Source: Marinobacter sp. SS5-14b (lineage in GTDB: Bacteria > Pseudomonadota > Gammaproteobacteria > Pseudomonadales > Oleiphilaceae). From it: 64,000 bases of DNA. The stretch spans positions 62,001-126,000 of the forward strand of contig NZ_JASSVM010000001.1 of NCBI RefSeq assembly GCF_030541005.1, given 5' to 3'. The translations under genes and the position numbers were made by a program. The notes below the pieces were generated by a model. It had not been told where the DNA came from, made no database searches, and saw only the letters and a list, made by a program, of their open reading frames with translations. Position 1 is the stretch's first letter; every line of letters starts with the position of its first letter. Shown here in pieces: positions 55,286 to 64,000 of this stretch.

Positions 55286-55747
55286 ATGAAGCGACTGTTA
55301 ATCGTAGCCCATGCACCGTCTCCGAATACCCTGCGGTTACGGGAGGCCATAGAAAAAGGTGCCCGTAACCCGGATATTGAAGCGGTCGAAGTGGTTGTTA
55401 AAGCGCCACTGGACGCCGGCCCTGAAGACGTGCTCGCCTGCGACGCCATCATTCTCGGCACCACCGAAAACCTGGGCTACATGTCTGGCGCCCTCAAAGA
55501 CTTCTTCGACAGAAGCTACTACCCCTGCCTCGAAAAAACCCAAGGCTTGCCCTTCGCTTATTACATCCGCGCTGGCCACGACGGCACCGGTACCCGTCGG
55601 GCCATAGACAGCATCACTACCGGACTCCGCTGGAAGCAAGTGCAGGAGCCGCTGGTCTGTCAAGGCGATTACAAAGAAGAGTTTGAGTCACAATGCCGCG
55701 AACTGGGCCTGTATCTGGCTGCCAGCCTGGATGCCGGCTTGATGTGA
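55286..55747 (+). CDS. Flavodoxin-like / FMN-dependent reductase family protein
   Basis: This 153-residue protein has the flavodoxin fold: KRLLIVAHAPSPNT phosphate-binding start, DAIILGTTENLGYMSGALKDFFD flavin loop, and IRAGHDGTGT. It is probably FMN-binding; its redox partner is unknown. AGAGGGAG at 55270-55278 is provided partly by the tandem repeat. It sits between recA and PilZ, in the same direction as recA. Confidence 0.8.
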   Translation: MKRLLIVAHAPSPNTLRLREAIEKGARNPDIEAVEVVVKAPLDAGPEDVLACDAIILGTTENLGYMSGALKDFFDRSYYPCLEKTQGLPFAYYIRAGHDGTGTRRAIDSITTGLRWKQVQEPLVCQGDYKEEFESQCRELGLYLAASLDAGLM

Positions 55748-56140
55748 TTAACTGGCAAACCGGTTATAAAAGCCCTCGATGCGGGAAAGCGCATTGTCGA
55801 CCGACCGGGAATAGCCATTCTTGTCCAGGCAGTAGCTGAACTGCATGCTCACACGAAACCCGGTCTGGTATGGCTCGCAAGCTACAACCCGCGCGCTCAC
55901 CCTGGATTCACTGATGTACTTACCCTGCATCTCAAGATACAAGCGCACGCCAGCATCCATTGGCCGAGGGCAAAGCACCGCCATGCCATATCGGTTCAGA
56001 TCCAGACAGGTGACTGCGATTGACGGCTTTCCGCGCCCGAAGAACCCCCGCTCCCGGAGTTGAACTGTCAGGCAGGACGCCGGGAAACGCTCCTTGATTC
56101 GGCGATCTGTGGAACCTTTTGTCATTTCATTGACCATCAC
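55748..56140 (-). CDS. PilZ-domain protein
   Basis: This 130-residue protein has an N-terminal RRIKERFPA resembling the RxxxR cyclic di-GMP motif, followed by CLDLNRYGMAVLC fitting the second (D/N)xSxxG motif with Asn in place of Ser. It probably binds cyclic di-GMP, linking to the GGDEF and HD-GYP genes elsewhere in this window. It is convergent with the flavodoxin-like gene. Confidence 0.78.
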   Translation of the reverse strand: MMVNEMTKGSTDRRIKERFPASCLTVQLRERGFFGRGKPSIAVTCLDLNRYGMAVLCPRPMDAGVRLYLEMQGKYISESRVSARVVACEPYQTGFRVSMQFSYCLDKNGYSRSVDNALSRIEGFYNRFAS

Positions 56141-56317
56141 GCTTGTTGTACTTGTTTGTGCCCGGAATCCGTCCGGACCTGAAAGTGTAGTAATAGGCGG
56201 CCTGCCTGAAAAACGACCAAGCGGGTTTTTGTGACAGGGTTGGCAAAGAAGGGGTGCTCAGGCCTGATCGGATAAAACAGGAAGTGGTACGCGACAGCCT
56301 GAAGCTCAAACACTACA

Positions 56318-58774
56318 ATGGCAGGTTCAGTTATCACCAGAAACCGACCTCGACGGGAACCCAACTTGAAGTCATTGCCACTGCATCAGCTCTACAAAGC
56401 CTGTGTTCTGAAAGACCTGCCATTCAAGACGACCCGGCAACTTGAGCCTCTGGCTGAAATTGTTGGCCAGAATCGTGCTCAGGAGGCGGTGCGATTTGCC
56501 TTGGCCATGCCTCACGGCGGTTACAACGTCTACGCAGTTGGCCGCAACGGGCTGGGCAAGCGCACCATGATGCTTCGTTACCTGGAGCATCATGTTGACA
56601 CCGAGCAGCAAAGCCACGATTGGTGTTATGTCGCCAATTTTGAAGAGCCCCGGAATCCGACACTGCTGAAACTCCCGGCGGGCATGGGCACGCAGTTAAA
56701 GCAGGACATGGAAAAACTGATGTCCCGGCTGGTGAAGATGATTCCCCAGACCTTCGAGGGTGACAGTTTTCTTGAGCGTGCTGAGCGTCTCAAGAGTGAC
56801 TACGTGAAAATGCAGGAAGACGAGCTGGAGAAGGTGGCCGCTCAGGCGAGGCGCAAAAAGGTCAGCCTGACCGTTACCACGCCGGGCGGCTACCGGCTGG
56901 TTGCGATGAACGGTGACGAACCCCACACCGCTGAGAGCTTCCAGGCGCTGACCGATGCGCAGCGGGACAAGTTTGAGGAGGTCATCAACAAGCTTGAGAA
57001 AAAACTGCGGCAGGTGCTTCGAAAGCTGGCGGACTGGGAGCTGGAGTATGCCGAGAAGCAACAGGCACTCAACCAGGAAACCCTTGAAGGCATTTCCGGT
57101 CATCAGGTTGACGAGCTGGTCGAGAAATACCAGAAGTTACCGGATGTGGTGGCGTATCTGGAGGCCGTTCGCAAAGACCTTGCAGAGAATCTCGATATTT
57201 TTCTGGATGACGATGAAGAGCAGGCCGCCATTGCTTACGCTTCCCTGGATAAGAAGGCGCCGCGTCGGTATCTGGTAAACGTTCTGGTGCATCAGGGCAC
57301 CAATGAAGTCCCGGTGATTGTGGAGGACAACCCCACTTATCATAATCTGTTTGGTTATGTGGAAAATGTGACTTACAAAGGCACCGTTTTCACAGACTTC
57401 TCCCTTATCCGCCCTGGCAGCCTGCACAAGGCTAATGGCGGTTACCTGCTGATGGATGCCATCAAGGTGCTTGAGCAGCCGTTCGTATGGGATGGGCTGA
57501 AGCGGGCGTTAAGGTCCCATGTTATCCAGATCAATTCCCTGGAACGTGAACTGACGTTGTCCGGCACCATTTCCATTGAGCCGGAAGCTGTCCCTCTGGA
57601 TGTGAAGATTGTGCTGTTCGGTGACCGGGAAACCTGGATGTTGTTGCAGGAGTACGATCCTGAGTTTGCCGAGTTGTTCAGGGTGACGGCGGACTTCGAA
57701 AATGAGATGTATCGCAGCACCGAAAGCCAGCTGATGTACTCGAAGTTCATTGCCAGTCTGGTGGTGGAAAAGAAGCTGCTTCACTGCAATAACAAAGGGG
57801 TGGCGCGAATCATTGAACACAGTGCCCGTATGGCCGACCATCAGGACAGGCTGTCACTGCACGCGGCTGATATCGCCAATTTGCTCCGTGAATCTGATTT
57901 CTGGGCTCGCCAGGCCGGAGCAAGATTGATCACTGAGGTGCATGTGGAGCGAGCGCTGGAGAGTGCCCGGTACCGGGACAGCCGTATTCGTGACCATTTC
58001 TACGATTCCATTCGGGATGGTACAACTCTGGTGACGACGACAGGCAGTTGCGTAGGCCAGGTCAATGCGCTATCGGTATTGTCTACCGGGGGCTTCGAGT
58101 TTGGTATGTCCAACCGGGTAACCGCCACCTGTTACTACGGTGATGGGGCGGTTATCGATATCGAGCGGGATGTGAAGCTCGGCGGCAATATTCACTCCAA
58201 GGGTGTCATGATCCTGAGCTCCTGGTTGGCGTCGCATTTCGCAATCAATGATCCTATGCATCTGTCGGCCAGCCTTACCTTTGAGCAAAATTACGGGGAG
58301 GTTGATGGCGACAGTGCCTCGCTGGCGGAGCTGGTTGCGTTGATTTCATCGCTGTCTGGTATACCTGTGAGGCAGGATCTGGCCATTACCGGTTCGGTAA
58401 ACCAGTTCGGAGAGGTTCAACCGATTGGCGGTGTTAATGAGAAAGTCGAAGGCTTTTTCTCAACCTGTGAGCTTAAAAGTGGCCTTACGGGAACCCAGGG
58501 TGTGATCATTCCCCAGACCAATGTCCAGAACCTGATGCTTGATAGCGAAGTGGTTCAGGCCGCAAGGGCCGGCAAGTTTTTCGTCTATCCGGTTGCCCGT
58601 GTGGAAGAGGCTATTACACTGTTGTTGGGTAAACCTGCCGGCAAGGCCGATGATAAAGGCAGGTACCCTAAGCAGAGTGTTTTTGGCATTATCCAGCAAC
58701 GGCTTGAAAAAATGCGCGAACATGAGCGGCAGGAGCATGCCCGGGACGATCAAAAAGATCCGTCCATTCACTGA
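56318..58774 (+). CDS. Lon-family ATP-dependent protease (LonB-like)
   Basis: This 818-residue protein has an N-terminal AAA+ domain with Walker A GRNGLGKRTM near residue 75, a long coiled-coil insert (about 160-270), and a C-terminal Lon protease domain with catalytic serine in DGDSASLAEL and lysine in NEKVEGFF. It is the type with an AAA_32-like ATPase, not classical Lon. Substrates are unknown. The start is uncertain: ATG 56318 lacks a clear binding site and a TTG near 56366 matches family beginnings. It precedes a two-component pair. Confidence 0.87.
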   Translation: MAGSVITRNRPRREPNLKSLPLHQLYKACVLKDLPFKTTRQLEPLAEIVGQNRAQEAVRFALAMPHGGYNVYAVGRNGLGKRTMMLRYLEHHVDTEQQSHDWCYVANFEEPRNPTLLKLPAGMGTQLKQDMEKLMSRLVKMIPQTFEGDSFLERAERLKSDYVKMQEDELEKVAAQARRKKVSLTVTTPGGYRLVAMNGDEPHTAESFQALTDAQRDKFEEVINKLEKKLRQVLRKLADWELEYAEKQQALNQETLEGISGHQVDELVEKYQKLPDVVAYLEAVRKDLAENLDIFLDDDEEQAAIAYASLDKKAPRRYLVNVLVHQGTNEVPVIVEDNPTYHNLFGYVENVTYKGTVFTDFSLIRPGSLHKANGGYLLMDAIKVLEQPFVWDGLKRALRSHVIQINSLERELTLSGTISIEPEAVPLDVKIVLFGDRETWMLLQEYDPEFAELFRVTADFENEMYRSTESQLMYSKFIASLVVEKKLLHCNNKGVARIIEHSARMADHQDRLSLHAADIANLLRESDFWARQAGARLITEVHVERALESARYRDSRIRDHFYDSIRDGTTLVTTTGSCVGQVNALSVLSTGGFEFGMSNRVTATCYYGDGAVIDIERDVKLGGNIHSKGVMILSSWLASHFAINDPMHLSASLTFEQNYGEVDGDSASLAELVALISSLSGIPVRQDLAITGSVNQFGEVQPIGGVNEKVEGFFSTCELKSGLTGTQGVIIPQTNVQNLMLDSEVVQAARAGKFFVYPVARVEEAITLLLGKPAGKADDKGRYPKQSVFGIIQQRLEKMREHERQEHARDDQKDPSIH

Positions 58775-58812
58775 TCGGCCCTAAAATAAAACGGACAGGA
58801 GAGTGCACATCC

Positions 58813-59433
58813 ATGACTGATATCCAGCAGACCGTATACGTGGTAGAGGACGATGAAGCTGTCCGCGATTCACTGGAGTTGTTGCTGAAATCGGATAGCA
58901 AGCCGGTGAAAACCTACGAAAATGCAGGCGCATTTCTGAGAGAGTACTCAGACAAGATGGCAGGTTGCATTGTGTTGGATATTCGGATGCCGGGCATGGA
59001 CGGTATGGAGCTTCAGAAGAAGCTCAATGAAAAGCACTCCATCCTGCCGATTATTTTTGTGACCGGTCACGGCGATGTACCTATGGCAGTTGATGCCATG
59101 AAAGAAGGCGCGGTGGATTTTATTCAGAAGCCCTACCGTGAAGAAGCTCTGCTCGAAAAGATAGAAGCTGCGCTGGAACAGGATAAGGAACAGCGCAAAT
59201 CCCTGGACGAAAAACAGGAAATTATTCGCAGGGTGAAGAGCCTGACGCCTCGCGAGCGAGAAATCATGGACAGGATGATCGCGGGCCAGGCCAATAAGGT
59301 GATTGCCATCGAGCTAGAGATAAGCCAAAGGACTGTTGAAATCCACCGTTCCCGTGTTATGCACAAGATGGGCACCCACTCCCTTGCACACCTGGTGCGC
59401 ATGGTGCTGTCCGTAAAGGACCTTATCGACTGA
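58813..59433 (+). CDS. FixJ-type response regulator
   Basis: This 206-residue protein has a receiver domain (VEDDEAVRDSL, phospho-Asp in VLDIRMPGMDG, VTGHGD, QKPY) and a C-terminal LuxR-type helix-turn-helix (TPREREIMDRMIAGQANKVIAIEL). AGGAG lies before its ATG. The kinase gene follows after 51 bp. Confidence 0.93.
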   Translation: MTDIQQTVYVVEDDEAVRDSLELLLKSDSKPVKTYENAGAFLREYSDKMAGCIVLDIRMPGMDGMELQKKLNEKHSILPIIFVTGHGDVPMAVDAMKEGAVDFIQKPYREEALLEKIEAALEQDKEQRKSLDEKQEIIRRVKSLTPREREIMDRMIAGQANKVIAIELEISQRTVEIHRSRVMHKMGTHSLAHLVRMVLSVKDLID

Positions 59434-59484
59434 GCCGACTGGTGTGTTCATCATGCCAGAACGTTTATAACCGGCTACGTTGCT

Positions 59485-61050
59485 ATGACTGAAGTTGTCA
59501 GTGAGAACTCAGAGGTCACGGTTCTGTTGGTGGATGACAATCCGCAGAACCTGAAAGTCCTCTACGAGACCCTGAAAGACAAAGGCTACCGACTGCTTAT
59601 CGCCAACGAAGGTGAAAAAGCACTGGATCTTGCCCACCGCCATCGCCCCGAAGTCATTCTGCTGGATATCATGATGCCGGAGATGGATGGCTATGAGGTG
59701 TGCGAGCGCCTGAAGGCCGACCCGGACACCGCGGATTGCGCCGTCGTGTTCCTTTCAGCACTGGATGACTTGCAGGCCAAGGTGAAGGGCTTTTCCCTGG
59801 GCGGCGCTGATTATATTTCCAAGCCTTTCCAGTCTCAGGAAGTGATTGCCAGGGTGAAAACCCACGCCAGTGTGATCAGGCTGGAGCGGGAGCTGCAGGC
59901 ACGAAATCGCGAGCTCCAGAGTGATCAGGCGCGCATTCTCAACTCGATCAGCGAGGGCATCTACGGCCTGGACGAGAACGGCATCATTGAGTTTGCCAAC
60001 CCGGCATCGGCTCTGATTATGGGCTGTACTGCCGAAGAGCTGATTGGAAAAAGCTTCTTTGATCTTCATTTTGCGACAGCGGCCGCCTGCAAAGACAGCC
60101 TGCCGGTGATGGCGACCTGTCAGCAGGGTGTGGCGGAAAATCAGCGCGACATTCAAATGCTCAGGGCAGACGGCACCGGTTTTTCAGCGGAATATCGCGC
60201 TACGCCCAAGCTCGACGATGGTGAATTGCACGGTGCTGTTGTCGTGTTCAGGGACATTACGGTAGAGCTCGAGAATGAGCAGGCGCTGGACGAGGCAAGG
60301 ACATTGGTTCAGGAGCAGCGCGATCAGCTGGCCCATACCTCAAGGCTCACCACCATGGGTGAAATGGCGGCCGGTTTTGCCCATGAGGTTAACCAGCCGC
60401 TGACGGCTATTTCAAACTATGCCCGGGTTTCCAAGCGCATGATGGCCAAAGACGCGCCGGATCTTGCTCTGCTGCGGGAAACCATGGACAAGATTGAAGC
60501 CCAGTCTCACCGGGCCAGCGAAATCATTCGCCGTATTCGCCGTTTCATGAAGAAACCGGCAACCGGAAAAGAGGTGTTGTCGGTTCCGGGGTTGCTGGAC
60601 GATACCCGACAGTTCGCCGAAGTCGATATGCGCAACAATGAAGGCGGTATCGAGGTTCAGGTTGAAGGCGATCTGCCCGATGTTCAAGGCGATCCCATTC
60701 AGGTGCAGCAAGTCACCCTCAACCTGATTCGCAATGCGTTGGAGGCCACCCGCACCGCAGGTTCATCCGCACCGGTTGAGGTGAGTGCACGACGTTGTGG
60801 CGATCATTGTGTTCGGGTTCAGGTACGTGATCACGGTGTCGGTGTACCTGAAGAGGCCGAGGAAAAATTGTTCCATCCTTTTTACACCACCAAAGATGAC
60901 GGCATGGGCATTGGCCTGGCCACCTGCCGTTCGCTGATTCAGGCGCAGGGTGGGGAAATTGGCTATGAGCGCCCCGAAGATGGCGGCGCCTGTTTTTACT
61001 TCACTCTGCCCATAGCGGGGGTTGAAGGTGAGCTCTGCACGGCTCCGTAA
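59485..61050 (+). CDS. Receiver-PAS-histidine kinase hybrid
   Basis: This 521-residue cytosolic protein has an N-terminal receiver domain (LLVDDNPQNL, phospho-Asp in VILLDIMMPEMDG, SKPF), PAS (about 145-265), HisKA with histidine in AAGFAHEVNQPLTAIS and HATPase with HGVGVPEEAEEKLFHPFYTTK and GIGLATCRSL. The receiver may be controlled by another kinase. With the preceding FixJ-like gene it makes a phosphorelay-like pair. Confidence 0.92.
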   Translation: MTEVVSENSEVTVLLVDDNPQNLKVLYETLKDKGYRLLIANEGEKALDLAHRHRPEVILLDIMMPEMDGYEVCERLKADPDTADCAVVFLSALDDLQAKVKGFSLGGADYISKPFQSQEVIARVKTHASVIRLERELQARNRELQSDQARILNSISEGIYGLDENGIIEFANPASALIMGCTAEELIGKSFFDLHFATAAACKDSLPVMATCQQGVAENQRDIQMLRADGTGFSAEYRATPKLDDGELHGAVVVFRDITVELENEQALDEARTLVQEQRDQLAHTSRLTTMGEMAAGFAHEVNQPLTAISNYARVSKRMMAKDAPDLALLRETMDKIEAQSHRASEIIRRIRRFMKKPATGKEVLSVPGLLDDTRQFAEVDMRNNEGGIEVQVEGDLPDVQGDPIQVQQVTLNLIRNALEATRTAGSSAPVEVSARRCGDHCVRVQVRDHGVGVPEEAEEKLFHPFYTTKDDGMGIGLATCRSLIQAQGGEIGYERPEDGGACFYFTLPIAGVEGELCTAP

Positions 61051-61063
61051 CCTCAGCTTTCGC

Positions 61064-61936
61064 TTAAAGCCAGTCGATGCGCCCGTTCAGGTGCGGTGCG
61101 CTGCCACTGGCATTGAGTAGCTGGTAGTCCCACCCGTTTTCATTCTCCTGCCAGTTGAGCTGCGCCTTTCCCGGCAATAACAGTGGCTTTTTGAACTGGC
61201 AGCTCATGGTAAAAGCGCCGCCTTGCCAATGACTCTGTTGCTCCAGCAGCGCCAGGATTCGGGCTTTACTCCACATGCCGTGTGCGATTGCTCTCGGAAA
61301 CCCGAACGCCTTGGCGCTCAGCGCGTGCATGTGGATGGGGTTGCGGTCTCCGGAAACCTTTGCGTACCGGCGCCCGATGTCTTCCGGAGCGGTAATCAGT
61401 TCCGTGAAAGGGAAGCTCTCCAACTCAGGCGGTGCTGACTTTGGTGTACCGGCTTTCTGAGTGGCCATGCGAAACAGGTTGGTGCTGGTTTCCTCCCAGA
61501 CCCGTTTTCCTGCAGATCGGGCTTCGGTGATCAGATCAAATTCGATGCCCCGGTTTGTCATCTGCTGGTTGGCCAGGGTCGCCCGGATATCCAGATTCTC
61601 CCCCGATCCTATCGCCCGGTGCTGGGTGATGCTGTTGCGCAGGTGCACAAGCCCCAGTAACGGCAGCGGAAAACGTTTGTCGGTCAGGAGCTTCAGGTGC
61701 AGCGGAAAGGCGAGGATATGGGGCCAGGTGGCCGGGAGTTTGGAGCCGGCTTCAAAGCCGCACACCTGCAGGTATTGTGGCAGCGCTTTGGTGTTCGTGG
61801 ACATGCCAACGAGCTCTGCCTGTAAATCCGGTATTCGGGTGTTTTCTCCCGCCTTTTGCTGTTTTGGTAACAGGGCTCGTCCGAAGAGCGGCAGTAATGA
61901 GGGTGGGGCGCTGTGGTAAATGAAGGGCTCTGACAT
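61064..61936 (-). CDS. MaoC-like acyl-CoA dehydratase
   Basis: This 290-residue protein has a C-terminal MaoC hotdog domain with the hydratase motif YAKVSGDRNPIH followed by FPRAIAHGMWSKA; the N-terminal half is a second, diverged hotdog-like region. It should hydrate enoyl-CoA or act on a related thioester. The chosen start ATG 61936 follows GGAG by nine bases. It is divergent from an AraC regulator that may control it. Confidence 0.83.
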   Translation of the reverse strand: MSEPFIYHSAPPSLLPLFGRALLPKQQKAGENTRIPDLQAELVGMSTNTKALPQYLQVCGFEAGSKLPATWPHILAFPLHLKLLTDKRFPLPLLGLVHLRNSITQHRAIGSGENLDIRATLANQQMTNRGIEFDLITEARSAGKRVWEETSTNLFRMATQKAGTPKSAPPELESFPFTELITAPEDIGRRYAKVSGDRNPIHMHALSAKAFGFPRAIAHGMWSKARILALLEQQSHWQGGAFTMSCQFKKPLLLPGKAQLNWQENENGWDYQLLNASGSAPHLNGRIDWL

Positions 61937-62179
61937 CTCTACTGTCTCCGTTACAGGACTTAAAGCCGGAAAATTTATCGCATCCGTTGAACCGTTACCG
62001 GTTTTTCTCAGATTCTGGTACAACTGTGCGTCTGTGGCCTGATATGCTCTAATATACGACTAAGGTTGTGGTTGCCCGGAAGTCTGTCAAACCCAGTCCC
62101 ATCGGGCATTGACCTGGCCAACTGCGGGCTCTGTCCGGCGGGTCAAAGTAGTAACCAATAAATAAAAAAGCGGGATACT

Positions 62180-63211
62180 ATGCAGGAATTACGTGATGCG
62201 GGTGTGATGTTGCGCCTGATTTATGAAGCGATGAAAAAGAAAGGTATCGACACCGATGCTATTTTTAGTCGCCTTGGCGTTGATGAAAGTTACGTATTCA
62301 CCGACCAGCTCCGAACTCCCCACAACGCCCAGCTCTATTTCTGGCAAGTTGTTGAAGATGTTTCCGGTGATCCGGATGTCGGCCTCCATCTTGGCACTCT
62401 GCTGCCGGCCTACAAGGGGCAGGTGCTGGAGTATCTTTTTCTCAGTAGTCCCACTTTTGGAGAGGGCCTTCGCCGTGCGCAGAACTATCAGCGCCTGCTG
62501 AGCGATGCTGCCAAGACCGACTTCCTGATTGAAGGCGATGAAGCCTGCATGGTTCTCGATACGGCCTCAGATGAAGTGCGCAGGCTACGGCATTTCAACG
62601 AGTGTTTTGTTCAGGGTCTTATCACCTTTTTTAAATCCATTACTGATGGCAACTTCTACCCGTCGCGCATCGAATTTGAGCACGACTGCAACCGAAGTGA
62701 GGCGCACGTAAAGGAAGTCCTCGGTTGTGAGGTGGTCTTCGGGGCCGAAGAAAACCGTCTGTATTTTCCTGCAGAAATGTTATCCCACGCATCACCCCAT
62801 GCCGAGCCTGAGTTGCTGGCATTGCACGAGCGGTTTGCCAGTGAACAAGTTGCGCGGCTCGAGAAGAAAGACATTGTAGGGCAGGTTGAGCGTATCGTGG
62901 CCGAACTGTTGGACAGTGGTGAGGTGACGTTGGATGCGGTAGCGGAGCGCCTTGGAATCAAGCCCAGAACCCTGAGAACCCGTTTGACGGAAGCAGAAAC
63001 CAGCTTCAACCAGGTGTTGGCGGACTTCCGTTACAGGCTCGCCAGGCAGTTGTTGGCAACGACCGACGAATCCATTGATGAAATTGTGTATCTGACCGGT
63101 TTTTCAGAACCCAGCACGTTCTACCGTGCGTTTAAGCGTTGGTCGAACATGACGCCCATTGAATACCGAAAAACCGCGCAAGGCAAAGATGCCATGGTTG
63201 ATGCGATGTAA
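62180..63211 (+). CDS. AraC-family regulator
   Basis: This 343-residue regulator has an N-terminal OruR-type sensing domain (about 1-220) and two C-terminal helix-turn-helix motifs: TLDAVAERLGIKPRTLRTRL and SIDEIVYLTGFSEPSTFYRAFKRW. Divergent from the MaoC gene across 243 bp; the ligand is unknown. Similar regulators often sit by fatty-acid or acyl-CoA genes. Confidence 0.9.
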   Translation: MQELRDAGVMLRLIYEAMKKKGIDTDAIFSRLGVDESYVFTDQLRTPHNAQLYFWQVVEDVSGDPDVGLHLGTLLPAYKGQVLEYLFLSSPTFGEGLRRAQNYQRLLSDAAKTDFLIEGDEACMVLDTASDEVRRLRHFNECFVQGLITFFKSITDGNFYPSRIEFEHDCNRSEAHVKEVLGCEVVFGAEENRLYFPAEMLSHASPHAEPELLALHERFASEQVARLEKKDIVGQVERIVAELLDSGEVTLDAVAERLGIKPRTLRTRLTEAETSFNQVLADFRYRLARQLLATTDESIDEIVYLTGFSEPSTFYRAFKRWSNMTPIEYRKTAQGKDAMVDAM

Positions 63212-63255
63212 TGGGTGGTGTGCTGAAAAGTATGAAAAAAAGTTTGGCAAAATCG

Positions 63256-63291
63256 TTGACATAAGTGGGGGGCTCTTTATAATGCGCCCTC
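63256..63291 (+). promoter_or_regulatory. Sigma-70 promoter for tRNA-Asp
   Basis: TTGACA (63256-63261) and TATAAT (63278-63283) are both perfect consensus with a 16-bp spacer. The GCGCCCTC that follows is a GC-rich discriminator typical of stringently controlled stable-RNA promoters. Confidence 0.9.
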
Positions 63292-63333
63292 GTTGTCACC
63301 GAGCAATCAAAGCATTGTTCAGACAACCCGCGC

Positions 63334-63410
63334 GGAGCGGTAGTTCAGTTGGTTAGAATACCGGCCTGTCACGCCGGGGGTCGCGGGTTCGAGTCCCGTC
63401 CGCTCCGCCA
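63334..63410 (+). tRNA. tRNA-Asp (GTC)
   Basis: This 77-nt tRNA has acceptor stem GGAGCGG/CCGCTCC, anticodon stem CCGGC/GCCGG with loop CTGTCAC, T-loop GTTCGAG, and genomic CCA. Anticodon GTC at 63368-63370 reads GAC/GAT. Discriminator base is G, as required for tRNA-Asp. Confidence 0.97.
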
Positions 63411-63416
63411 TTTTCT

Positions 63417-63427
63417 CCCCCCCCCCC
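63417..63427. repeat. Eleven-base C homopolymer after tRNA-Asp
   Basis: A run of 11 C lies seven bases after the tRNA 3' end and precedes a T-rich segment. It could be real, slippery, or a length error in sequencing. Confidence 0.8.
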
Positions 63428-63446
63428 TTATTTCTCAGTTTTTAGC

Positions 63447-64000
63447 TTAATTCCCTTGTTTTGATTTTTTCCGGCTTTCGCCCGGACTGACCCCATGCCA
63501 GCGTTGGTAGGCTTTGTAAAAAGCCGGTGGATTAGCAAATCCCAGCAGCCAGGCAATCTCAGACAAAGATGCATCCGTTTCCCGAAGATAATCCCTCGCC
63601 AGTTGTTTCCTGGTGTCGTCCAGCAACTGCCGAAACCCGGTCCCTTCGCTGGCCAGTTGCCGCTGCAGGGTCCACGGCGTAGTGCCCAGTTTTGCGGCCA
63701 GCGTTTCCAGTGTCGGTGTTTCGCCTCTCAGCAGTGGCGTCATCAGGTAGCGCACCCGGTCAGCCACACTCCAGCCTTTGCGTATCTGGGCCAATTCCTG
63801 CTCGCACCAGCCGGTCAGTTTTTCATGCATGCCTTGGTGAGCCTGCGAGGGCGTTTGCCGCCACACGCTTTCTTTCAGTCGTATGGCATTCTCCGGCGCA
63901 CCAAACTCTACCGGGCACCGGAACCAGCTTTCAAAAACTTCGTCCAGCCCGATAGAGGGGTACTCGATGCGAACCCGCTCCAGCACGTCGTACCGACCGG
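63447..64000 (-). CDS. AraC-family regulator, partial
   Basis: This frame is still open at the window edge, giving at least 184 residues of the C-terminal part. The DNA-binding region has two helix-turn-helix motifs: TLETLAAKLGTTPWTLQRQL and SLSEIAWLLGFANPPAFYKAYQRW. The start and sensing domain lie beyond 64000. Its domain pattern resembles the AraC gene at 62180. Confidence 0.88.
   Translation of the reverse strand, partial: GRYDVLERVRIEYPSIGLDEVFESWFRCPVEFGAPENAIRLKESVWRQTPSQAHQGMHEKLTGWCEQELAQIRKGWSVADRVRYLMTPLLRGETPTLETLAAKLGTTPWTLQRQLASEGTGFRQLLDDTRKQLARDYLRETDASLSEIAWLLGFANPPAFYKAYQRWHGVSPGESRKKSKQGN

Noticed and set aside
1..64000. CRISPR array, insertion sequence or prophage
   Set aside because: No regularly spaced short repeats, transposase motifs or phage structural genes were found; the palindromic repeats are too few and irregularly spaced for CRISPR.

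Overview
The window is a stretch of gammaproteobacterial chromosome. Gene content, the mutS-fdxA-pncC-recA neighbourhood, an ilvGM operon with a peptide attenuator, and the many PAS/GGDEF/HD-GYP/FixJ-type signalling proteins suggest a marine, Marinobacter-like organism. That placement is from recognition of families and neighbourhoods, not from a database search. Coding density is high. No rRNA, CRISPR array, intact transposase or prophage was seen; one tRNA-Asp is present.

Layout. 1-7.9 kb: a thiolase, then a sigma-54 activator divergent from a four-gene cyanate operon (cynABD transporter and cynS cyanase). The shared gap holds a good -24/-12 promoter and three copies of a 14-bp palindrome. 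8.1-10.3 kb: a polymorphic toxin gene with a CdiA-type tRNase tip, broken by apparent single-base losses, and a low-GC immunity gene. 10.7-14.9 kb: ilvL-ilvG-ilvM-ilvD for branched-chain amino acids, with a 30-residue Val/Leu-rich leader peptide and terminator. 15-19 kb: a two-gene RND efflux system. 19-31.5 kb: a chemoreceptor, truC, a 7TM-GGDEF cyclase, an amidase, a small membrane methyltransferase, djlA, a dCache-GAF-HD-GYP phosphodiesterase, alkB and an MgtC-type membrane protein. 31.8-35.8 kb: SulP transporter, Usp and a PLD-type cardiolipin synthase. 35.8-39.8 kb: a BaiN-like flavoprotein, phzF, a small orphan gene and a divergent MocR regulator. 39.8-45.2 kb: a soluble FixL/FixJ-like pair divergent from an acyl-CoA synthetase and a permease. 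45.4-55.7 kb: degV, an unknown gene, fdxA, mutS, a glycosyltransferase pair, a SelD-fusion-type oxidoreductase, pncC, recA and a flavodoxin-like gene. 55.7-64 kb: PilZ, a Lon-family protease, a second FixJ/receiver-kinase pair, a MaoC dehydratase, an AraC regulator, tRNA-Asp and a partial second AraC regulator.

The most unusual feature is a family of long palindromic intergenic repeats: five copies plus one decayed remnant, all in the first 13 kb. Their arms covary between two subfamilies, while the central segment is nearly invariant and holds a GC-NNN-GC mini-hairpin. Copies sit at gene 3' ends, and one lies inside the ilvGM-ilvD transcription unit. Other points of note are the sigma-54 control region of the cyanate operon, the frameshifted toxin, the ilv leader without isoleucine codons, a 13-bp tandem repeat after recA, and an HD-GYP domain split by a large insertion.
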